From Methanobacteriota archaeon (GTDB taxonomy: Archaea > Methanobacteriota > Methanobacteria > Methanobacteriales > Methanobacteriaceae), in the NCBI GenBank assembly GCA_023430285.1, contig JAEZAV010000092.1:1-10130 (forward strand): a stretch of DNA of 10,130 nucleotides, given 5' to 3'. Of this stretch, positions 1 to 4,831 are shown one piece after another. The translations under genes were made by a program, and so were the position numbers. Numbering within the stretch: position 1 is the first letter of the stretch; each line of letters opens with the position of its first letter. Under the pieces are notes generated by a model, which saw only the letters and a program-made list of their open reading frames with translations, was not told the origin of the DNA and searched no databases.

Positions 1-129
1 GTGAGGAACAGATTCTTACCAGAGTTAGAAGTAGGTTCCATAGATATCTGTACCGAAGAAATGACCAGCAGAGAAGGATCCAACAGTAATGTTTCGGCAA
101 TAGAAATACAACTGTGCAAAACAGAATAA
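1..129 (+). CDS. C-terminal end of an unrecognised protein (partial)
   Basis: Frame 1 is open from the window edge for 42 codons and ends in TAA at 127-129. Its codons (AGA/AGG, ATA, GAA) resemble the other genes here, and the residues are acidic and mixed (for example ELEVGSIDICTEEM). The other plus frames and the minus strand close sooner or give unlikely Cys/Phe-rich peptides. No domain can be recognised from so short a tail. A T-rich tract follows directly and fits a gene end. The start lies outside the window. Confidence 0.4.
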   Translation: MRNRFLPELEVGSIDICTEEMTSREGSNSNVSAIEIQLCKTE

Positions 130-137
130 ATCCATTT

Positions 138-216
138 AATCCACTCTTTTCATTTTTTTTAATTTTACAAATAATCCTAAATTCATACAATTTAATGGAA
201 AATCCACCCTTTTCAT
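138..216. repeat. Short direct repeat AATCCACYCTTTTCAT
   Basis: The 16-mer at 138-153 recurs at 201-216 with one mismatch. A second element, TCCATTTAATC, occurs at 131-141 and 250-260. They lie between the partial gene and the DUF2769 gene, so they could be protein-binding sites or duplicated AT-rich spacer. No function can be assigned. Confidence 0.4.
144..160 (+). terminator. Poly-T terminator after the partial gene
   Basis: Two T runs (T4 at 147-150 and T8 at 153-160) lie 15-30 bases beyond the stop at 129. Archaeal transcription commonly stops at such U-tracts without needing a hairpin. No strong stem is seen. Confidence 0.4.
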
Positions 217-321
217 CTATTACCAATTTTCCCTGAATTACTCCCTACTTCCATTTAATCTATTATTTCTAGTTCTAGTTTTTACCAACATTTTCATAAA
301 AATTGATAAAGAATTGAGTCC

Positions 322-356
322 AAATAATATACTTGAGGCAAGTAAATTCAAGGGGG
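322..356 (+). promoter_or_regulatory. Promoter and RBS of the DUF2769 gene
   Basis: An AT box (AAATAATATAC, 322-332) sits where an archaeal TATA element would place a start site about 25 bases downstream. A G-rich ribosome binding site (AGGGGG, 351-356) lies 7 bases before the ATG at 364. The implied leader is very short. Confidence 0.4.
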
Positions 357-363
357 ATAAAAA

Positions 364-654
364 ATGGACAAGTTTGAAGAAGCATTGGAGAATGTAAATT
401 CAATGGCAGCTGAGGAGAGAGATAATGCCATACAAAACTACAAGGACTCTTGTATCTGCCAAACATGTGCATCATATACAGAATGTTCAAAGGATGCCAA
501 CGAAAAACTTTTCTGCGTAACAGGCAAAAGCGACAACTGCATAACAGAACTCAAGGGATGTGAATGCCCAGCATGTCCACTGGCAAGATCTTTAGATGTG
601 GGAATATTACACAACGCATACTGTTTAAACGGTAGTGAAATGGAACAGCGTTAA
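364..654 (+). CDS. DUF2769 family cysteine-rich protein
   Basis: This 96-residue protein carries ten cysteines, at 30, 32, 35, 41, 51, 59, 66, 68, 71 and 87. They are arranged as CxCxxC...C, LFC..GKS..C, GCxCxxCP and YC.NGSE, ending in EQR. The pattern fits DUF2769, a small family found mainly in methanogens, whose function is unknown as far as I know. The paired cysteines suggest metal or Fe-S binding, which is inference. Residues 1-28 form a charged helical segment ahead of the cysteine core. There is no signal peptide or membrane segment, so it is probably cytoplasmic. The ATG has an AGGGGG site 7 bases upstream, and the length suits a complete member. It appears to be transcribed alone. 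Confidence 0.85.
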   Translation: MDKFEEALENVNSMAAEERDNAIQNYKDSCICQTCASYTECSKDANEKLFCVTGKSDNCITELKGCECPACPLARSLDVGILHNAYCLNGSEMEQR

Positions 655-866
655 AATAGAGGTTTATCACTTCCAAAAATCTTTTACGGGAATTTAGAGA
701 ATGATTCCTTCGATGCTAATCAGAGTATGATCTAATAGCAGATAAATTAGATAATAACCAATTAATCGCTTTTGTAAGTTATTTCATTCCTATAGAGCTG
801 ACTAACCCAAACGAATTAAGAGACGTTAATAAATTATTTTTATATACCCATGGAATTAAGGATTAA
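655..866 (+). pseudogene. Possible frameshifted coding remnant
   Basis: Directly after the DUF2769 stop the same frame stays open to a TAA at 715-735. From about 720 another frame runs to the stop at 864-866, giving a protein-like stretch that includes DLIADKLDNNQLIAFVSYF and IPIELTNPNELRDVNKLF. Neither part has a start codon with a ribosome binding site. Joined by one frame change they give roughly 70 residues of ordinary composition. This suggests a decayed gene end, but chance openness in AT-rich DNA is possible. The last 27 bases overlap the convergent microprotein gene. No family is recognised. Confidence 0.3.
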
Positions 867-968
867 TAACGCCATATATAATATATAACAAAATCCGAGG
901 ATAATGATGGTGGTAGCCAGGATTTTGGGACTGTTTTCATATAACTCATGAAAAAATCCGTTTTTCAT
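840..968 (-). CDS. 42-residue single-pass membrane microprotein
   Basis: The ORF starts at an ATG (968) and ends at TAA (840-842). A perfect GGAGGT site at 976-981 lies 7 bases upstream, the strongest translation signal in this part of the window. The protein has a hydrophilic head (MKNGFFHELYENSPK) followed by one hydrophobic helix at about residues 16-38 and a short tail ending MGI. Small membrane proteins of this form usually attach to a larger membrane complex or act in membrane stress, but no partner is identifiable. An AT-rich promoter lies upstream on the same strand. It is short enough to be missed by default gene callers. No family is recognised. Confidence 0.68.
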   Translation of the reverse strand: MKNGFFHELYENSPKILATTIIILGFCYILYMALLILNSMGI

Positions 969-975
969 TTTTATA

Positions 976-1033
976 ACCTCCAAGTTTTTATTTTATTAGT
1001 ATTACTATTATATTAATAAGTAATATATATTCA
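976..1033 (-). promoter_or_regulatory. Promoter and RBS of the 42-residue microprotein
   Basis: Read on the minus strand, a TATA-like GAATATATATTACT (1019-1032) is followed about 45 bases later by GGAGGT (976-981), then 7 bases to the ATG. The spacing fits an archaeal promoter with a leader of about 30 bases. Confidence 0.45.
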
Positions 1034-1163
1034 TTTGTTTTTTTGGGATATGTTACTTTGAATATTCAATGCCCTGATTTCTAAGTAAAGAAAAAAAATA
1101 TGGATCCTACAAACTTTTTTTGAGGTCACCCGTAGCAACTTAAACATTAATTACTCATTTGCC

Positions 1164-1200
1164 ACTATATTTCATACTAGACCTTCAATTTTAAGGAGGG
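1164..1200 (+). promoter_or_regulatory. Promoter-like box and AAGGAGGG site
   Basis: ACTATATTT (1164-1172) resembles a TATA element, and AAGGAGGG at 1193-1200 is a very strong Shine-Dalgarno match. The only frame it could serve is the GTG ORF at 1214, 13 bases away. This is the sole sharp signal in the otherwise AT-rich, gene-free 969-1213 stretch. Confidence 0.35.
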
Positions 1201-1213
1201 AATTGTTTTAAAA

Positions 1214-1321
1214 GTGGGTACAAAACAAATTCAAGGATTAAATTATTCAGGGCACGTCCTTAAAAATACCAAAATTCTAATTAGATGTAAAAAAGATTAC
1301 TTAAACAAGGATGCAGATTAG
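1214..1321 (+). CDS. Possible 35-residue basic small protein
   Basis: A GTG at 1214 opens 35 codons ending in TAG at 1319-1321, with segments such as TKQIQGLNYSGHVL and ILIRCKKDYLNKDAD. The AAGGAGGG site upstream is strong, but its 13-base spacing is longer than usual. The in-frame codons nearer to it (ATT, GTT) are not standard starts. The ORF ends 43 bases before the NTF2-like gene and could be cotranscribed with it. It may be a real microprotein, a leader peptide or the tail of a decayed gene. No family is recognised. Confidence 0.3.
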   Translation: MGTKQIQGLNYSGHVLKNTKILIRCKKDYLNKDAD

Positions 1322-1364
1322 AGGAATTATCATTGAATGTTTATAAAAAGGAGATTTGTTGAAA

Positions 1365-1766
1365 ATGATCTCAGAAGAATATGTTAAGGAACTCTTTGAT
1401 TATCTTAAAACTGGTGAAAATGAGAAGTTTTTTTCCAAGGTTTCGGATGATGTTAACTGGACTGTCATGGGAACACATCCATTGGCTGGAAACTATCAAA
1501 CCAAACAAGATTTTGTTAAAAGCACCTTCACAAGATTGAACAAGGTTTTAAATGAAGGTGTGGTTTTGAAGGTAAACCATGTTCTGGTTAAAGATTCCAC
1601 AGCAGTGGTTGAAATGGAATCCTTGTCAACAGCATTGAATGGCAAACCCTTCAACAACACTTACTGTTGGATAGTAAGATTTGAAAATGAGATAGTTGTA
1701 GAGGTAAGGGCCTACGTTGATTCAGCCCTGGTTCAAAGGGTTATAGATGAAAATGAAACTGATTAA
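1365..1766 (+). CDS. SnoaL/NTF2-like fold protein
   Basis: This 133-residue protein fits the ketosteroid-isomerase-like NTF2 superfamily (COG3631 type). It has N-terminal helices (YVKELFDYLKTGENEKFFSKV), then DDVNWTVMGTHPLAGNY, then C-terminal strands with NGKPFNNTYCWIVRF and VEVRAYVDSALV. In this family the curved sheet forms a cone-shaped pocket for a small hydrophobic ligand; some members are isomerases or hydrolases and many have no known substrate. There is no signal peptide. The start was set at the ATG at 1365, which has an AAAGGAG site (1347-1353) 11 bases upstream. TTG at 1359 (5-base spacing) is an alternative adding two residues. The gene stands alone or follows the small ORF at 1214. 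Confidence 0.82.
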   Translation: MISEEYVKELFDYLKTGENEKFFSKVSDDVNWTVMGTHPLAGNYQTKQDFVKSTFTRLNKVLNEGVVLKVNHVLVKDSTAVVEMESLSTALNGKPFNNTYCWIVRFENEIVVEVRAYVDSALVQRVIDENETD

Positions 1767-1775
1767 CTAAAATTC

Positions 1776-1786
1776 ATTCTTTTTTT
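1776..1786 (+). terminator. T-run terminator after the NTF2-like gene
   Basis: A run of seven T (1780-1786) begins 14 bases after the stop at 1766. It overlaps the stop codon of the convergent membrane-protein gene. It suits a U-tract archaeal terminator for the plus strand. Confidence 0.45.
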
Positions 1787-2090
1787 AATTTTCGTTGTCC
1801 ACATCTTTAAAAGCAACTGCCTTTTTTAACTGGGCTCTGCACTGTGCAAGTTCCATTTCAGACCTTTTTAACTCTCTTTTTATGAGGAAATTTTTAGTCC
1901 AGAGGAATATTGACAAACCCAGTAGTACAATGATGAGTATGCACAAGAGGGCTATGATTATTCCAGATGCAAGTGCCTGCCATACCAGTGCGAATCCATA
2001 CACCAAGTAAAGAAGTGCTGCAACCACTGCAAGAACGATGGCCAGTATTAAGACCAGCCTCAACCTTGCCAAGACTTCATCTCTTCTCAT
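1785..2090 (-). CDS. Two-TM membrane protein with C-terminal coiled coil
   Basis: The 101-residue protein has a basic N-terminus (MRRDEVLARLR), a first membrane helix at about residues 12-33 and a second at about 41-64. A charged helical tail follows (about 68-92) with heptad-like spacing, probably a short cytoplasmic coiled coil. No catalytic motif or named family is recognised. Its ATG at 2090 has a full AGGAGGT site whose first bases overlap the TAG stop of the upstream Nudix gene. The 13-base gap makes translational coupling in one operon likely. It may localise or accompany the Nudix enzyme at the membrane, but that is inference from position only. Confidence 0.78.
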   Translation of the reverse strand: MRRDEVLARLRLVLILAIVLAVVAALLYLVYGFALVWQALASGIIIALLCILIIVLLGLSIFLWTKNFLIKRELKRSEMELAQCRAQLKKAVAFKDVDNEN

Positions 2091-2103
2091 GGATAGTTAC
2101 CTC

Positions 2104-2604
2104 CTATTTTCTAGACATCTTATCGAAGGTGGTTTTTATGGATTTGATCAGGGGATCAAAACTGTTGTCAGTTTTATCAACCTCTTCAGGATCTTTAAAA
2201 TGGAATGCCGTGTTCTTGTTGAGGTAATCCTCAAGCCAGTCAGCCAGTTCATAATCTCCAAGTGTTTCCATCAAAACCCATGCGTAACCCTCATGTTCAC
2301 TGCTGAGTGTTAGTTCACCCTCCACAATCTTCCCGGACATTATAATATGAACTGCCCGTATTATGTGCAGGTTCTGTTCTGAAGCTCCTACAACATGGCC
2401 AAGTTCAATTTTAAGTCCAGTTTCTTCGTAAACTTCTCTTAAAAGGGCGTGGTCAAAGGATTCATCCTGGTTAACTTTTCCACCTGGAAGTTCCCATTTT
2501 CCAGGATTGGTCTTGGAATCTGTGGAACGTTTCAAAATGAGAACCTTTCCATTTTCATCCACCAGAAGAACCCTAACAGCCAGTCCGTAAACATGATTTA
2601 TCAT
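2104..2604 (-). CDS. Nudix hydrolase
   Basis: The 166-residue protein contains a complete Nudix box, GX5EX7REVXEEXGL, with G42, E48, R56, E57, E60, E61 and G63. The preceding strand-loop GKWELPGG is typical of MutT-like members. Nudix enzymes hydrolyse a nucleoside diphosphate linked to another moiety, with Mg2+ bound by the box glutamates. Substrates include damaged NTPs, ADP-ribose and NADH, and none can be assigned here. Residues about 130-166 form a lysine-rich extension beyond the usual fold. It is the first gene of a two-gene operon. The ATG at 2604 lacks a strong ribosome binding site (only GGAATGAT nearby), which suggests a short leader. Confidence 0.92.
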   Translation of the reverse strand: MINHVYGLAVRVLLVDENGKVLILKRSTDSKTNPGKWELPGGKVNQDESFDHALLREVYEETGLKIELGHVVGASEQNLHIIRAVHIIMSGKIVEGELTLSSEHEGYAWVLMETLGDYELADWLEDYLNKNTAFHFKDPEEVDKTDNSFDPLIKSIKTTFDKMSRK

Positions 2605-2627
2605 TATATCATTCCATAAAATTTGTT

Positions 2628-2660
2628 AATAGTTATAAACCTAAGATTATTTATAAGGGA
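2628..2660 (-). promoter_or_regulatory. Promoter of the Nudix operon
   Basis: On the minus strand, CTTATAAATAATC (2645-2657) is a good archaeal TATA box. A start about 25 bases downstream would give a leader of roughly 20-25 bases to the ATG at 2604. TTTATAAC at about 2631-2639 is a second candidate. Confidence 0.5.
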
Positions 2661-2718
2661 TCATTTTCCGGACATGGAATCCCACCTAAAAAAAAATTCT
2701 GCACACCTGCCAGCGAAA

Positions 2719-2748
2719 GTTTCTATACTGACACGAATTTTTAGAAAC
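2719..2748. repeat. Perfect 7-bp inverted repeat, possible hairpin
   Basis: GTTTCTA (2719-2725) pairs exactly with TAGAAAC (2742-2748) across a 16-base loop. It lies behind the Nudix promoter and ahead of no obvious gene, so it could be an operator or an RNA stem. The short stem makes chance possible. Confidence 0.3.
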
Positions 2749-2935
2749 CAGCATAATAAACAAAAAAATAGATAGGATCCAGTAATCTCATAAAACGTAG
2801 TAACTTTTTATTTTAAGGTTGTTAAATTACTATTTTAATTTTAATTCCACATATTTGATGTTTATAGAAATTATTAATGGATAATTTAGTTTTTATTTTG
2901 TATAATCGTTTTAATAATGTTTATAATCTAAATTA

Positions 2936-2999
2936 AACCCAAATTAGGTGTCTTTTGGGCATGATTTGGGTGTAAATTGGGAAAATGGTTATTTATACT
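2936..2999. promoter_or_regulatory. Phased 11-bp TTGGG repeats next to a TATA-like box
   Basis: Three 11-base units share the core TTGGG, at 2953-2963, 2964-2974 and 2975-2985; the GGG triplets start at 2957, 2968 and 2979. A reversed copy, ACCCAAAT (2937-2944), pairs perfectly with ATTTGGGT (2964-2971). A TATA-like TTATTTATACT (2989-2999) follows at once. The helical phasing looks like an activator or repressor array, but the transcript it would control is not identifiable. Confidence 0.4.
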
Positions 3000-3225
3000 T
3001 CAAATCAATTTTTTTATAACTAAAATTGCCTTAAACCATATCTTCGAATTTAAAATGCCCATTTAAAACAAAATCATAACAGATGGGTCAATAATTCGCA
3101 GAAAACAAGATTAAGAACTCCAATCTCTTTCCAAATATTTAAACGGTGTAATATAAATTCAAAACCCAGAATTCGAGTCTAAATTACGCTTCACAGGGAT
3201 GTTTGATGTTTGAAACTTGATCCTG

Positions 3226-3289
3226 GTGATAAAATTGACTGATAAATTTTTTTATCACGAACTATAATGGTCTATGTAACTTTAGGTGA
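3226..3289 (+). promoter_or_regulatory. Palindromic operator over promoter, plus AGGTGA RBS
   Basis: GTGATAAAA (3226-3234) and TTTTATCAC (3250-3258) form a perfect 9-bp inverted repeat. The 15-base centre contains TGATAAATT, a plausible TATA element. A start about 25 bases on would give a 25-30 base leader ending in AGGTGA (3284-3289), 6 bases before the ATG at 3296. A dimeric regulator binding here would block TBP, which is inference. Alternatively the arms form an RNA hairpin. Confidence 0.45.
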
Positions 3290-3295
3290 CTTTAT

Positions 3296-3571
3296 ATGCC
3301 GAAAAGAAAACCGAGGTTGATTATTTTGAAACAAGAAATCTCCAAATTTGATAACTGGTTTAAAAGAGTTCTTCTACGCGAAAAATCAGCTATTTACGCA
3401 CACAAGAAAAACGAACTGAACCAGAAATTCGATCAGTACCACAGATTTTTAGATGCCCTAAAAAGCTACGATATGATCACGGTTCATGATGTTAACAAAT
3501 CCATGAACGAAATAAATCAAAAACGAATCAAAGAAGAAGAAGACCTGGCTAAAACCATCTGGCAGGATTAG
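3296..3571 (+). CDS. Basic, helical 91-residue protein of unknown function
   Basis: The protein starts MPKRKPRL and is rich in Lys, Arg, Glu and Asn, with long amphipathic helices (for example about residues 12-55 and 66-88) and two tryptophans (W21, W89). It has no membrane segment, no cysteines and no motif that I recognise. A basic, soluble helical protein might bind nucleic acid or a partner protein, but nothing here proves it. The ATG at 3296 has an exact AGGTGA site 6 bases upstream, and the codon use matches the neighbours, so it is probably a true gene. A palindrome covers its likely promoter. The next gene starts 86 bases downstream on the same strand. Confidence 0.72.
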   Translation: MPKRKPRLIILKQEISKFDNWFKRVLLREKSAIYAHKKNELNQKFDQYHRFLDALKSYDMITVHDVNKSMNEINQKRIKEEEDLAKTIWQD

Positions 3572-3657
3572 AAATGGTATACTGACCTTTCAAGGAATTA
3601 ATTTAACAATTATATCCTTTGAAATGGCAGAGAATAGATTTAAACTAATAATGTGGA

Positions 3658-4419
3658 GTGAAACATATCAAAAAGTTAATATATGCCTTAATATTCTTGT
3701 GTATCATTGGAATTGTTCTCTTTGGATATTCTACTATAAAGACATCATCATCAGCTTCAAACAGTGTGAAGTATGTGAATGTTTTGATATATGATGGTAC
3801 TGGAACCATGTCAAGCAGTGTCAGTGGATTGGAAAACTGTTTAGATGAACTTAACAATAAATCATCCAATAAAAAGTTCATATATTCCACTGCTGTTGAA
3901 ATAAATTCTCAAACCCTCCAGGGCTATGATGTTTTAATAATGCCTGGAGGCGATGCATCAGAATATATTCAGAATTCTAAAATAGATAACAGTTCAATAA
4001 AACAATTCGTATCTAGTGGTAAAGGATATCTGGGCATATGTGCAGGGGCATTTGCAGCCTCAAATTATGTTGATGGTTATTACAGTGGATGGGGACTTGA
4101 ACCAGATGTAACCGCTGAAACAGTGGATTATGTTGGCACCCTTTCCATATCTACAACCTCAAATGGAAAAAAACTAAGTGACAGCTCAGATGTAACAATC
4201 TACCATCAAAATGGGCCTGCACTGTACACTAACGACACTGAACATGTTCTATCCACATTTTCAGATAACAACACTGGTTACGAAGGATACGCCGATATGG
4301 TGGGTGAGAGTTATGGATCTGGCAGGGTGCTACTCAGCGGATCCCATCCCGAGCTCGAACCTGAAAATCAGGAGTTACTCGAGAACATGCTGTTGTGGCT
4401 TTCAAAAAATTTGGACTAA
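3658..4419 (+). CDS. Membrane-anchored BPL_N-type glutamine amidotransferase-like protein
   Basis: This 253-residue protein starts with a basic tip (MKHIKK) and one hydrophobic helix (about residues 7-23), followed by a Ser-rich linker. It is therefore probably anchored to, or exported across, the membrane. The rest fits the class I glutamine amidotransferase-like fold seen in the N-terminal domain of biotin-protein ligase (BPL_N): LIMPGGDA (93-100), nucleophile elbow GICAGAF with C128, NGP (185-187), and GSHPE with H230 and E232 completing a plausible Cys-His-Glu triad. No ligase domain is fused, so a stand-alone hydrolase or amidase-like role is possible; the substrate is unknown. The start is GTG at 3658, because the signal anchor needs the MKHIKK tip. 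No clear Shine-Dalgarno precedes it, although a TTATATC box (3610-3616) could be its TATA. Confidence 0.82.
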   Translation: MKHIKKLIYALIFLCIIGIVLFGYSTIKTSSSASNSVKYVNVLIYDGTGTMSSSVSGLENCLDELNNKSSNKKFIYSTAVEINSQTLQGYDVLIMPGGDASEYIQNSKIDNSSIKQFVSSGKGYLGICAGAFAASNYVDGYYSGWGLEPDVTAETVDYVGTLSISTTSNGKKLSDSSDVTIYHQNGPALYTNDTEHVLSTFSDNNTGYEGYADMVGESYGSGRVLLSGSHPELEPENQELLENMLLWLSKNLD

Positions 4420-4488
4420 AATGGTACAAGATCAAGATCAAAAGATTCCATCCAAGTTTTAAACACCAAAAATATATTTGGCAATAAC

Positions 4489-4524
4489 CGAACATTTATA
4501 TTCTATGATGATCTATATAGTAAC
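4489..4524 (+). promoter_or_regulatory. Promoter ahead of the microprotein leader
   Basis: CGAACATTTATATTC (4489-4503) reads as a BRE-like plus TATA element, with CTATATAG (4513-4520) as a second option. The first would start transcription near 4522-4528, at the left edge of the hairpin described next. Confidence 0.4.
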
Positions 4525-4580
4525 TGTCAAGATGTCTTGGACATGACTTGACATGGGCTATAGTTAATCATTCGATTAAC
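4525..4580 (+). promoter_or_regulatory. Two inverted repeats in the microprotein leader
   Basis: The first element is a nested palindrome. TGTCAAG (4525-4531) pairs with CTTGACA (4547-4553), and ATGTC (4532-4536) pairs with GACAT (4540-4544), leaving a TTG loop and a GA bulge. The second is GTTAATC (4563-4569) with GATTAAC (4574-4580) around an ATTC loop. Both lie between the likely promoter and the ATG at 4640. They could be RNA stems of a regulatory leader or dimer-binding operators. TGTCAA also recurs at 4602-4607. Confidence 0.5.
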
Positions 4581-4639
4581 AAATTTAACCAAATTTCATG
4601 TTGTCAAAAAAAAAGATTTGTTTAGGTGGTGAAAAGCAA

Positions 4640-4735
4640 ATGTTACCAAAATTTGATTTACAGCATTTCTGCTGCGGCCCTAAAGGCTGCGAACTCGAAA
4701 TTGTTTACGGTGAAATGATAGATGCAGAAGACTAA
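4640..4735 (+). CDS. 31-residue CCGPxxC microprotein
   Basis: An ATG at 4640 opens 31 codons ending in TAA (4733-4735). The site AGGTGGTGA at 4624-4632 matches the archaeal Shine-Dalgarno consensus in eight of nine bases, 7 bases before the start. The product has a central HFCCGPKGCELE segment (three cysteines and one histidine at about residues 9-17) and an acidic end (EMIDAED). The close Cys/His cluster could bind a metal or another protein, which is inference. It has its own likely promoter, a structured leader and a downstream T10 tract, so it looks like a complete transcription unit. No family is recognised. Its size puts it below usual gene-calling limits. Confidence 0.62.
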   Translation: MLPKFDLQHFCCGPKGCELEIVYGEMIDAED

Positions 4736-4761
4736 AAATTAAATTCCATTCCTCACACTTA

Positions 4762-4770
4762 CCCCCCCCC
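4762..4770. repeat. Homopolymer C9 tract
   Basis: Nine consecutive C lie between the convergent microprotein and radical SAM genes. CCATTCC (4746-4752) and GGAATGG (4788-4794) could pair around it, but the 35-base loop makes this weak. The tract may vary in length between cells or be a sequencing problem. Confidence 0.5.
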
Positions 4771-4818
4771 AAATTATTTCCTTTTTGGGAATGGTTCAAT
4801 TTTAATCCTGCATTTATC

Positions 4819-4828
4819 TTTTTTTTTT
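4819..4828 (+). terminator. T10 terminator after the microprotein gene
   Basis: Ten T lie 84 bases past the microprotein stop and just before the convergent radical SAM stop (4832-4834). They suit a U-tract terminator for plus-strand transcripts. Confidence 0.5.
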
Positions 4829-4831
4829 ATT

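Larger units (their letters stand above)
2605..3295. other. 691-base gene-free spacer
   Basis: No reading frame above about 25 codons with a credible ribosome binding site was found on either strand. The stretch is AT-rich and holds the Nudix promoter (2628-2660), a possible hairpin (2719-2748), phased TTGGG repeats followed by a TATA-like box (2936-2999), and a palindrome at the promoter of the 91-residue gene (3226-3258). The segment 3000-3220 shows nothing recognisable. A small RNA could start after the TATA-like box at about 2990. Confidence 0.5.

Noticed and set aside
139..219. 26-codon minus-strand ORF repeating MKRVD at both ends
   Set aside because: No ribosome binding site at usable spacing; the repeat reflects the 16-bp direct repeat in DNA.
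275..490. 71-residue minus-strand ORF
   Set aside because: It lies antisense to the DUF2769 gene and its promoter, with His/Phe/Met-rich shadow composition.
2853..2940. 19-codon ORF (MDNLVFILY...) in the large spacer
   Set aside because: No ribosome binding site and Asn/Tyr-rich composition typical of random AT-rich DNA.
3235..3316. Chain of tiny plus-strand ORFs (TTG at 3235, then TAATG overlap at 3265) before the 91-residue gene
   Set aside because: GGTGAT precedes the first, but 10- and 16-codon frames in AT-rich promoter DNA are expected by chance, and the likely TATA overlaps the first.
4505..4580. C/D box guide RNA starting at ATGATGA (4505-4511)
   Set aside because: No CTGA box D follows at the required distance.
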